Origin: Bacteroidota bacterium
GTDB taxonomy: Bacteria; Bacteroidota; Ignavibacteria; Ignavibacteriales; Ignavibacteriaceae
Length of the DNA: 12,209 nt
Direction: 5' to 3'
Assembly: GCA_024278655.1 (NCBI GenBank)
Contig: JAJRSV010000379.1
Coordinates: 1-12,209, forward strand
How positions within the stretch are numbered: position 1 is the first letter of the stretch; every line of letters begins with the position of its first letter. The notes under the pieces were generated by a model. It searched no databases. It saw nothing but the letters and a program-made list of their open reading frames with translations, and had not been told where the DNA came from. A program made the position numbers and the translations under genes. Shown one piece after another: positions 1 to 7,409 of this stretch.

Positions 1-901
1 CAACAATTGGACCACCATTTAACAGCGAAGATTTATTAACAACAAATCCTGTAGTACTAGCAAACGAACCGGCAATGGTAAAGTTATTTGTTCCAATATA
101 AAGAGCATTAGCATCAACACCTAACGTTGGATAATCAGCAAATCGTGTATTGTCTCCGGCGGGACTTACTGTATTATGCTGAAAATAATAAAATGTAAAA
201 CTGGATGTTCCCGTAATTGTTGAACCATTACTTACTGCAATTAACACCCTATTGTTAAAGATAGCCACATTTATAATAACAATAAACCATCGTTGACTTA
301 ATCTATCGTATCTAATATGTGGATCGCTCGTACCAGAACCATTTCTAACAGAATTAAAAAAATTATCCGTAGTTGTATTAAGAGCACCTAGATTACCACT
401 CTTATCAAACACTTTTATTCTACCGTTAACGGCAACTAATATCTGCGATGGACCAACATCTCCCATGCAATCGGGTGGAATAAATCCCGACTCAGAAGAT
501 TGGGCACCTAAAAATGTAACTCCTATTGTCTGTGGATTCAGAATAACAGTAGGTGCCTGGTGATTATCAGATGGTGGCGGCCATTGGGAAACTTCTAATC
601 CCGGTGTTGGCGGTAAATCTTTTCTTGGTGATTCAAATTCGGGCTTTGGTTCTTTGTACTGAATAAGGGGAACTGAGTACTGTTCCCTATCCATAATCTC
701 CTGAACTGTTTCAGTAATCCCATATCTTCCTATCCAAATTGAATCACTATTTATCCCTTCATCCTGAAATTCAACGCTGTTTTCAGGATATGGATTTATT
801 ATTAAACTGTTATGAAAGGTATTCGAATAAAGATTGTACTGAGAAAAACCAACGCTATTAAAATAAAAGCATAATGTTATAATAAAACAAAGAGCTTTCA
901 T
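1..901 (-). CDS. Secreted protein, N-terminal 300 residues (C-terminus beyond window)
   Basis: An open frame runs from an ATG at 899-901 to the window edge with no stop, so only the N-terminal 300 residues are visible. The first 20 or so residues (MKALCFIITLCFYFNSVGFSQ) form a Sec signal peptide with a likely cut after GFS or FSQ. A proline-rich linker follows at about residues 84-115 (PPTPG, WPPPSDNH). A globular domain begins near residue 120, with GFIPPDCMGDVGP, DPHIRYDRLSQRW and ADYPTLGVDANALYIG. This PPD-x-MG-x-VGP ... YD-x-x-x-x-RW ... DYP-x-LG pattern is one I associate with large secreted bacterial proteins of unassigned function, probably beta-propeller-like. A GAGGAGG Shine-Dalgarno lies 10 bases before the ATG and fixes the start. 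A terminator separates it from the gene upstream, so it should have its own promoter. A T9SS sorting domain is expected but lies outside the window. Confidence 0.85.
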   Translation of the reverse strand, partial: MKALCFIITLCFYFNSVGFSQYNLYSNTFHNSLIINPYPENSVEFQDEGINSDSIWIGRYGITETVQEIMDREQYSVPLIQYKEPKPEFESPRKDLPPTPGLEVSQWPPPSDNHQAPTVILNPQTIGVTFLGAQSSESGFIPPDCMGDVGPSQILVAVNGRIKVFDKSGNLGALNTTTDNFFNSVRNGSGTSDPHIRYDRLSQRWFIVIINVAIFNNRVLIAVSNGSTITGTSSFTFYYFQHNTVSPAGDNTRFADYPTLGVDANALYIGTNNFTIAGSFASTTGFVVNKSSLLNGGPIV

Positions 902-911
902 AGAAACCCTG

Positions 912-918
912 CCTCCTC
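912..918 (-). promoter_or_regulatory. Shine-Dalgarno of the leftmost gene
   Basis: On the minus strand GAGGAGG sits 10 bases upstream of the ATG at 899-901. It is the strongest Shine-Dalgarno sequence in the window. It supports this ATG as the real start, since the signal peptide begins immediately after it. Confidence 0.75.
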
Positions 919-928
919 ATATCTACAT

Positions 929-961
929 AAAAAAAGGGCGAAAAATTACTTTCCGCCCTTT
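929..961 (-). terminator. Intrinsic terminator after the 891-residue propeller gene
   Basis: Read on the minus strand, AAAGGGCG (961-954) pairs with CGCCCTTT (940-933). The stem has 8 base pairs around a 13-base loop, and that loop can extend the stem further (GGAAAG against TTTTTC with one bulge). Seven T residues follow directly (935-929). A G+C-rich stem followed by a T run is the classic Rho-independent terminator. It lies 27 bases after the TAG stop of the 891-residue gene and 28 bases before the next ATG, so it ends the upstream transcription unit. Confidence 0.88.
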
Positions 962-987
962 GATTATAAGATAATAATATATTCACT

Positions 988-3663
988 CTATTTCAACAAA
1001 ATCATCTTTTTCGTTTTAATTTTGTTACCTGCTCTAAGCTCATAATAATACACTCCGCTTGCCAATGATGAAGCTTCGAATGTAACGGAATATTTAACTC
1101 CGGACTGTGCAAAATCATTGAATAGTGTTTGTACTTCTCTTCCGGTAATATCATAAACTTTTAACGTTGTTGTGCCCGTTTCATTAACAATAAATTCTAT
1201 TGTAGTTGAAGGATTGAACGGGTTGGGATAGTTTTGCTCCAATACAAATTCGTCGGGAACAGTTGCGTTTCCATCCTCTACAGGAAGAGGAGTATCGGTC
1301 ATCCAGACGCTTCTTCCGTGAGTAAAGGCAAATAGTTTTTTTGTTCCTGTTTGAAGTACTAACTCATCAACGGGAACGTAGGAAGGCATGCCCGAATTGA
1401 ATAAAGTCCAACTCGAACCGTTATTCGTACTGCGGAAAACTCCGGCTTCGGTACCGATATAAAGTACAGTTGAAATATTCGGATCGATAACCAGCGAGTG
1501 AACCGGAATATCGGGCAGTGAACCTGAAATATCGGACCACGATGAACCCTGATTAGATGAGTACCAAATATGTTTACCAACGTTAGCATTGTTGTAACCG
1601 GAATAGCATACATAAATCCGGTTCTTGTTATTTAAATCGACTACTATCCTGCGGACCCAGGCACCGTTGTTATTTGGCGGAGTTATTTCGGTCCACGTAT
1701 CCAAACCCGAAGCGGGATTAAGATCAGTACTCATAAATACTCTGCCGTCGGTTGTGCCTGCAAAGCCGAGATAGTTTGCAGATGATTTTACAACAGTAAC
1801 AGCACTTACCTTTTTGCCGGATGAAAGAACATTACTCGATTGTGTCCAACTGCTTGCACCGTTTCCGGTAATCCAAACTTTATCGCTGCCGGCAATCAGA
1901 ACATTTGAGTTCTCCGGATTCATAGCGAAAGGTGCAATGAATAAACATTTATTCGGATCACCAACATCACTTAACCCTGAAATTGCACTGCTCCAGTTAT
2001 TTCCGCCGTCGGTGGTTTTTTCCATTTGCAGATAGACGTATTCTTCATAAGCAATGTTAGCATTCGTTTGATCCTGTGCCGAATAACCTCCGTCTCCGCC
2101 TTCAACCATAGTCCAATTAGTACCCGAACTGAATTTCTGATGCCCGTTATCCTGCGTGCCGCCGTAATAAGTAGTTCCGGTAGGATAAACGGCACCGCTG
2201 TAGAATTGAGTAATCTGCAAACCGTTATTCAGGTTCGTCCAGTTGTTACCGGCGTTAGTTGTTTTATAAATTCCACCGTCGTTACCGCTGTAAATAACGC
2301 CGTTATTATTACGATCAAAAACAATTGCATGATGATCGGCATGCACAACGGGAGTACCGTAAAACGGGTCCCAGTAAGTTAACTGGAACCAGCTCGATCC
2401 GCCGTCGGTAGATTTCATTAAGTCAACACCGCCGACATAAATGAAGTTGGAATTGAAAGGGTCAACGGCTATAACATTATCGTACCAGCCCTGTGTTCCT
2501 AAGAAAGACCTGTTGCCTGTTGATTGCAATAACGGTGGAGTTGATAATGCCGACCAGTTTTGTCCACTGTCGGTAGACTTATAAATTCCTTTCAATCCGT
2601 AATCCGGCGAACCGTAAACAGTTGATTCAATAACGGCATAAACAACCGAAGAATTATTCGGGTCCTGCGCCATTGAAATTCTGTTATAATTTGAAGAAGG
2701 CAAACCGGAAGTAATTTTAACCCAATTGCTGCCGCCGTTGGTTGTTCGATAAATTCCGCCCCAGGCACTTCCGTTTCTCTTTACCGCAAAAAGTATTACA
2801 GAGGAAGAAATCGGAATAACATCGGAGGGATTAAAATAGTTTGTTGCAAAATCGCTTGAACTTATTCTTGTCCAACTGGTTCCTCCATCTGTAGATTTAT
2901 ACAAACCACCATCCAACTGATAATCGCCCACACCGCCTTTACTATTATAAGCTTTGGTAACGGCATAAATATTACCGGAAGGATCGCTTCTTAATACTAA
3001 TACATTTTTAAATTTCCATATATTCGAACCGACCGTACTCGGAAGTAATGTCCATGTATCACCAAAGTCCGTCGATTTATAAATTCCTCCGCCGTAAACA
3101 GCATCTATATTGCCCCATGCTTCGCCGGTTCCTGCATAAATTGTTGAACTTCCAACAAGCAGCATCGATGCAATTGCAATCGGGTCTTGCGTATCTAACT
3201 TAGGACTCCAGGAAACACCGCCGTTTGTTGTTTTCCAGATTCCGCCGCTTACCGAACCCACAACAATTTCGTTTGAGTTGGACGGATTAATTATAATTGA
3301 TCGTATTCTGCCTCCGATATTGCCCGGACCAATTCCGACCCACGAAATGGAAGCTCCCTTTTTCAGTTTATTATTTGATACAAAATTTCTTTTGATAAAA
3401 TCTATTGCTTTGCCTCTAACTTCGGGCAAATCAATATCGGTACGATTGCCGCTAAGCATTTCATATCTGTATTTTGCTGCAGCAAACGGATCATCACCCT
3501 TCCCCTGAGTCGATTCATGTGGTTTTCCGGAAATCGTTTCCGAAACCTGTTTGGTATGATTGAGCTTTTCCTGCAAAGAGTTAGTCAGGAAAAAAAATGC
3601 CGATACGGCGATTAGTATGAAAAGAATCCCCTGTGTAATTGAAGCAGTACGAGACTTTTTCAT
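988..3663 (-). CDS. BNR/VPS10-type beta-propeller protein with T9SS type A sorting domain (891 aa)
   Basis: Large exported protein. A hydrophobic N-terminal segment (about residues 12-28) acts as a signal peptide or anchor; no clear cleavage site is seen. The body (about 105-790) starts with WVGIGPGNIGGR and holds many Asp-box motifs (S/T-x-D/N-x-G-x-x-W) at about 145, 197, 257, 307, 363, 418, 468, 550, 702 and 745. These mark the blades of one or two beta-propellers of the VPS10/sortilin, sialidase-BNR and GH74-like type. VHADHHAIVF (439-448) followed by NDGGIYKTTN (461-470) is a further conserved block. The tail from about 803 (EQNYPNPFNPST at 809-820, ending KMILLK) is a T9SS type A sorting domain. 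Unlike three neighbours it has no FN3-like module before the tail. The ATG start is preceded only by a weak GAG. Substrate or ligand cannot be read from the sequence; Asp-boxes are structural and do not prove glycosidase activity. The upstream subtilase gene ends 97 bases away with no terminator visible, so co-transcription is likely. Confidence 0.93.
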   Translation of the reverse strand: MKKSRTASITQGILFILIAVSAFFFLTNSLQEKLNHTKQVSETISGKPHESTQGKGDDPFAAAKYRYEMLSGNRTDIDLPEVRGKAIDFIKRNFVSNNKLKKGASISWVGIGPGNIGGRIRSIIINPSNSNEIVVGSVSGGIWKTTNGGVSWSPKLDTQDPIAIASMLLVGSSTIYAGTGEAWGNIDAVYGGGIYKSTDFGDTWTLLPSTVGSNIWKFKNVLVLRSDPSGNIYAVTKAYNSKGGVGDYQLDGGLYKSTDGGTSWTRISSSDFATNYFNPSDVIPISSSVILFAVKRNGSAWGGIYRTTNGGSNWVKITSGLPSSNYNRISMAQDPNNSSVVYAVIESTVYGSPDYGLKGIYKSTDSGQNWSALSTPPLLQSTGNRSFLGTQGWYDNVIAVDPFNSNFIYVGGVDLMKSTDGGSSWFQLTYWDPFYGTPVVHADHHAIVFDRNNNGVIYSGNDGGIYKTTNAGNNWTNLNNGLQITQFYSGAVYPTGTTYYGGTQDNGHQKFSSGTNWTMVEGGDGGYSAQDQTNANIAYEEYVYLQMEKTTDGGNNWSSAISGLSDVGDPNKCLFIAPFAMNPENSNVLIAGSDKVWITGNGASSWTQSSNVLSSGKKVSAVTVVKSSANYLGFAGTTDGRVFMSTDLNPASGLDTWTEITPPNNNGAWVRRIVVDLNNKNRIYVCYSGYNNANVGKHIWYSSNQGSSWSDISGSLPDIPVHSLVIDPNISTVLYIGTEAGVFRSTNNGSSWTLFNSGMPSYVPVDELVLQTGTKKLFAFTHGRSVWMTDTPLPVEDGNATVPDEFVLEQNYPNPFNPSTTIEFIVNETGTTTLKVYDITGREVQTLFNDFAQSGVKYSVTFEASSLASGVYYYELRAGNKIKTKKMILLK

Positions 3664-3760
3664 TGTACACTCACATTTTTGTTAATGAATACTTTTATTG
3701 CGGAATAACTGGAGAAGGAATTGAGCATCATTTTGAATTGAAGATAACTAATTACGGAAA

Positions 3761-4339
3761 CTATTTCAACAATATCATTTTTCTTATAGCATTTTTAAAT
3801 GGAGTAATCAATCGGTAATAATAAATTCCCGAAGCAATATCTCCGGCGATAAAAGTTATATGGTATATTTTTCCGGCTTCAGTAATATCGTTAAACAGCA
3901 CCTCAACTTCGTTTCCCAATATATCGTAAACAATTAACCGTGCCTGTACACCTTCAGCCGTACTAAACCTTATAGTTGTTGAAGGATTAAAAGGGTTCGG
4001 ATAATTTTGTTCCAGTATAAATTCATCCGGGAATGCACCTGCATCAACTTCAATAGGTTTGCTGTACTCGTAACTTCCGTCGTTATCAATTTGTTTTAAT
4101 CTGTAAAGATACTTTCCGTATCGTATTTCTTTATCAACATACACATAATATTTTGGCGAGTTGCTGTTACCGTGTCCCTCAACAAATCCAATCTTTTCCC
4201 ATGACGCGGCGTAGTCCGAAGGACGAAGCCGGTCAATCTCAAACCCGTAATTATTCAGTTCGGTCTGTGTTATCCAGTTAAGTCTTACACCTTCTTTTGT
4301 CACATTATATGTAAATGAAGAAAGTTCCACCGGCAAAGG
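3761..4339 (-). repeat. FN3-like + sorting-domain cassette, copy 1
   Basis: This codes for residues 602-793 of the subtilase, from PLPVELSSF to the C-terminus. It is homologous to 6819-7409 and 10562-11155. All copies share LNW/LKW-x-T-x-TE-x-NNYGFEI, WEKIGFVEGHGNSNSPK, YRLKQIDNDGS and QNYPNPFNPST. The stretch coding WEKIGFVEGHG is identical over 32 bases to copy 3. Confidence 0.85.
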
Positions 4340-6142
4340 ATTCTGATAGATGTTCAGCGAATTAACTATTCCATATCCAAAAGTATTATCGAAACCGTTC
4401 TGCCCTTCATCCAAAGAATAATTTAACAAATATTGTTTTGCTTGCGAACCGGTAGAAACCTGGGCGTTACTCCAAACCTGTGCAATTATTCCGGTAACAT
4501 GCGCTGTTGATGCCGAAGTGCCGTAAAATCTGTAAATCACAGCGTTTGGAATTCCAAAGCCACCGGCACCGGTTATTTTTGTTCCGTCAACGGCTACAAT
4601 ATCGGGCTTGTTTCTTGTAACTTCCCCGGGAAACTCAATAGTCGAAGGACCTAAAGATGAATACGGTTCAATAGTATTGGTTGCAGAATATTTTACCGCT
4701 CCTACGGTAATTACACTATCCAATGCGGCATGACCGAATATGGCATCGACTCCCGAAATATTATTGCTATAGTAATAACCCGAACCGAGATAAATAAAAA
4801 CTTCCAGCTCCCTTCCACTTCCGCTGTACTTATTAACCACTATTGCAAAATCACCTGCTGTTGAACTGTTTGCGGTGTAACTGATAAACTCCAACGGATC
4901 TCCGGAACCGTTTTGATAATTTGTACTTTGTGCAACAAAAGAACCGCTTGAATAGCTGTACAGGTACAAATCGTAATCATTTCCGGAACTGCCGAACTTA
5001 TCATTCCATTGTAATACCAACCTGACGTTTCCGCCCGCAGGTAAATTGAAATATAGGTACGGTGTATTGCTTGTTCCGTTACTAAAATCGTGCTGAGCGT
5101 ACGTTCCGCTCAATCTATTGTACTCACCCTGATAATGCGATATGCTGTTGTTGCCTGCCGGAGTAATATACAGAATATCGTTTGTGCTCAGCAGTGAATC
5201 GATATGTTGTGCTACAATACCGTCTTCGAAAAACGGCTGGGTTATCCATGAAACGTCATCACAAATTATATTGCAGCCCGCATTAACAAGATCATCAATT
5301 GCGCTCATAAACGAGAGCACATCACTGCCATAATCATGAAAATATAACCCGGCGCCGGGAACCATATCGTAAATAGTTTCCAGCATAGCTGTTCCTTCAT
5401 CACCGCCAACAGTATTGCTCAGAACAGTTAAGCCGTTTCCATCCGGCGGCAAATCGCCGGTTGTCTGCGAGGAAGAACGTGAATCCACTCCGTTGGAAAT
5501 AACTCCTATTTTAATACCGCTACCGTTATCGCCGAAAAGATTTCTCACATCATAAGTCTGATGAATTGAATCCCCTTCCGACACCACGGAACCTGAGTGA
5601 AGCTGTGGGGAAAGAACCGTTCTTATTCTATACACTCCATTAAGTGAAGCTAATTGCCACAGGTTTTTTACTTTAACTATTATGGTTGCAATTCCGTAAT
5701 CAAAATTTGAATTGATAACCGCCTCTGAAAATTCTGCAATTGTTTGCAAGTCAGCCGGCGAGTTAAAGTAAACATAAACTTTTACTGTTCCCTGCTGTAT
5801 CTGCTCCTGTAGAGTTTTTCCGTATGTATACGGCTGAAACTGACCGGCATTTTCTAATGAGTTTATATATTCGGGAAGTGTTATGTTTAGCAGAAGGTAA
5901 TCGGGATTTATTAAGGGCAGGAGTTCATAATTAATTTTTTGTTCCGTTACGGTTAACCCGGATTTAAAATTGCCGACATCAGGAAAGTGTGCCTTGCTTC
6001 TATTAATAATCAAATCATTTTGCTTTTTAGAGCTTATAAACTTTAATGATTCGTTTAATAGATTGCTTTGTGCAAAGTTAGATACGAAGAGTAAAACACT
6101 TAGCACAAACGTTAGACGTATGTTATTAATTTTAATACACAT
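3761..6142 (-). CDS. Subtilase-fold (S8/S53-like) secreted peptidase with T9SS sorting domain (793 aa)
   Basis: A signal peptide (1-25, ending SNFAQS) is followed by an N-terminal prodomain-like region (to about 190) and a subtilase-fold catalytic domain (about 195-600). Visible landmarks are IGVISNGVDS (212-221), GGDEGTAMLETIYD (246-259), CDDVSW (294-299), TPAGN (327-331), SSLGPS (495-500), KPDIVAVDG (512-520) and GTSASTAHVTG (541-551), with Ser543 as the nucleophile. The usual Asp of motif 1 is Asn217 and the usual HGT His is replaced by EGT. This resembles the S53-like Glu/Asp/Ser subgroup more than classical subtilisin. A PPC-like insert with NDYDLYLYS lies at about 350-455. The C-terminus has an FN3-like module (about 602-700) and a T9SS sorting domain (about 704-793, QNYPNPFNPST, ending KMILLK). 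An in-frame TAG four codons before the ATG limits the start; no good Shine-Dalgarno is visible. Likely a surface or secreted protease, or an inactive homologue. Confidence 0.9.
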   Translation of the reverse strand: MCIKINNIRLTFVLSVLLFVSNFAQSNLLNESLKFISSKKQNDLIINRSKAHFPDVGNFKSGLTVTEQKINYELLPLINPDYLLLNITLPEYINSLENAGQFQPYTYGKTLQEQIQQGTVKVYVYFNSPADLQTIAEFSEAVINSNFDYGIATIIVKVKNLWQLASLNGVYRIRTVLSPQLHSGSVVSEGDSIHQTYDVRNLFGDNGSGIKIGVISNGVDSRSSSQTTGDLPPDGNGLTVLSNTVGGDEGTAMLETIYDMVPGAGLYFHDYGSDVLSFMSAIDDLVNAGCNIICDDVSWITQPFFEDGIVAQHIDSLLSTNDILYITPAGNNSISHYQGEYNRLSGTYAQHDFSNGTSNTPYLYFNLPAGGNVRLVLQWNDKFGSSGNDYDLYLYSYSSGSFVAQSTNYQNGSGDPLEFISYTANSSTAGDFAIVVNKYSGSGRELEVFIYLGSGYYYSNNISGVDAIFGHAALDSVITVGAVKYSATNTIEPYSSLGPSTIEFPGEVTRNKPDIVAVDGTKITGAGGFGIPNAVIYRFYGTSASTAHVTGIIAQVWSNAQVSTGSQAKQYLLNYSLDEGQNGFDNTFGYGIVNSLNIYQNPLPVELSSFTYNVTKEGVRLNWITQTELNNYGFEIDRLRPSDYAASWEKIGFVEGHGNSNSPKYYVYVDKEIRYGKYLYRLKQIDNDGSYEYSKPIEVDAGAFPDEFILEQNYPNPFNPSTTIRFSTAEGVQARLIVYDILGNEVEVLFNDITEAGKIYHITFIAGDIASGIYYYRLITPFKNAIRKMILLK
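4207..4231 (-). repeat. 25-base interrupted palindrome inside the subtilase gene
   Basis: The plus strand reads CGGC-GTA-GTCC-GAA-GGAC-GAA-GCCG. The inner arms GTCC/GGAC flank a 3-base loop and the outer arms CGGC/GCCG are separated from them by a 3x3 internal loop. On the minus strand it is read in frame as RLRPSDYA (residues 638-645), in the variable loop between FEIDR and WEKIGFVEG of the FN3-like module. Copy 3 of the module carries a different palindrome at the same place. I recall this peptide string as a recurrent short insert in related genomes but have not verified it. Confidence 0.6.
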
Positions 6143-6414
6143 TTTAAATATCTATGCTGTTAAACATTATTATTCCTGCAGAGGATGACGCAGTGATGCG
6201 ATGATAACCGGTTAGAATACAGTTATCCTCCGAGATAAAAGAATTTGATATTTGATTTTTTGGATGGTGCCTAAGGACGGTAAAACCTCAAGCTCATCTC
6301 ACCTAATTCGGACGAAATAGTTCCAATAAGTATGCCAATTATGAGGGAATATTTGACTTCCCATAATCATTTAAAAAACAAGAAGTTAAGTGGGGGAAAG
6401 GTTAAAGAGGGCTT
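6143..6414. other. Non-coding gap upstream of the subtilase gene
   Basis: I see no gene in these 272 bases. They should contain the 5' leader, and perhaps the promoter, of the subtilase gene. Short inverted repeats are present: GATAAC/GTTATC (6203-6208 and 6222-6227), a perfect 10-base palindrome TAACCGGTTA (6205-6214), GAGGAT/ATCCTC (6181-6186 and 6225-6230), and a GGTAAAACC hairpin (6279-6287) inside a GGTG/CACC pair (6266-6269 and 6300-6303). No T run follows these stems, so they do not read as terminators. They match no riboswitch or ncRNA family I know. Confidence 0.4.
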
Positions 6415-6714
6415 TTACTTTAACAGAAGCATCTTTCTCGAAAGATTGTAAATTTTTCCTGTAGCTGTTTCAATTGCCGTTAAACGATAAATATAAAAAC
6501 CGCTGGGTAAGGTTATTTCCGCAGCAACAGGTTCGAATATAACCGAGTGCTTACCGGATGATTGGATTTCGTTGACAATCGATGTTACTATTTGTCCGCT
6601 TATGTTAAACAAATCAATAGTAACTGCAGCGTCGAACGGAATATTGTAATTGATTGTTGTTGAAGGATTGAAAGGATTTGGATAGTTTTGCCCGAGAATG
6701 AATTCACCGTTTAA
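6415..6714 (-). pseudogene. Orphan T9SS type A sorting domain (remnant of a cargo gene)
   Basis: The 99 sense codons after an in-frame TAA (6715-6717) read LNGEFILGQNYPNPFNPST, continue through LFNISGQIV and LPSGFYIYRLTA, and end in SRKMLLLK. This is a complete sorting domain, from the QNYPNPFNPST entry to the basic-hydrophobic C-terminus, with no passenger. No start codon with a ribosome site precedes it, and the first ATG (6610-6612) lies inside the domain. The 25 codons upstream of the TAA lie between that stop and a TAG at 6793-6795 and show no recognisable domain or signal peptide. It sits about 100 bases after the stop of the 1220-residue gene, in a different frame, so it is not simply that gene's extended tail. 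Most likely it is the 3' end of a lost or replaced cargo gene. Confidence 0.75.
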
Positions 6715-6818
6715 TTATCCGATATTCACTATAATTTGGTTTCTGCATTCTAATCTTATACTGCTATCTGATTGTTCGAATCCGGAATAATACTATTTTA
6801 TAAATCAGCAATAAATTT

Positions 6819-7409
6819 TTATTTCAGCAAGAGCATCTTCCTTACGGCAGTGTTCACTTCACCCGAAGTGTTGCTTTTAACTTCCACATAATAAAAATAA
6901 ACTCCCGATGAAAATCCCATAGCGTTCCAAACAATTTTATAAATACCCGCTTCTTGTTCAGTATTAGTTAAAGTCTTAACCTCTTCTCCAAGAGTACTGA
7001 ATATTTTTACAACAACGCTGCTTTTTTCGGGCAACGTATATTTAATTGTTGTTGATGGATTAAACGGATTCGGATAGTTCTGCTCAACTGAAAACAAACC
7101 TGGCAGAATATCAACTTCTATTTCATCGGAATATTCAAAACTGCCATCGTTATCAATTTGTTTTAGTCTATAATAATATTTATCTGCGGTTTCAATATTC
7201 TTATCGGTAAAAGAATATATTTTAGGAGAGTTGCTGTTACCGTGTCCCTCCACGAAACCAATCTTTTCCCAATCGGCTATTTGTTCACCCTCCGCTTTTC
7301 TCTCAATCTCAAATCCGTAGTTATTAACTTCGGTTTCCGTACGCCATTTAAGCCGCACTTTATCTTTAACGAATGTTCCGGTAAAAGAAACAAGCTCAAC
7401 CGGCAGCGG
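6819..7409 (-). repeat. FN3-like + sorting-domain cassette, copy 2
   Basis: This codes for residues 1025-1220 of the large propeller protein, from PLPVELVSF to KMLLLK. It is homologous to the 3' ends of the subtilase and 459-residue genes. The variable loop here is KAEGEQIAD and holds no palindrome, so it is the likely element-free form of the site. Confidence 0.85.

Noticed and set aside
963..968. TATAAT on the minus strand between the 891-residue gene and the leftmost gene
   Set aside because: It lies upstream of the strong terminator at 929-961, and the nearest TTGAAA is 22 bases away, too far for a normal -35. A promoter here would fire into the terminator.
988..3663. Calling the BNR proteins sialidases or xyloglucanases
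   Set aside because: Asp-boxes and the propeller fold are shared by many non-enzymatic proteins. I could not identify the catalytic residues of those families.
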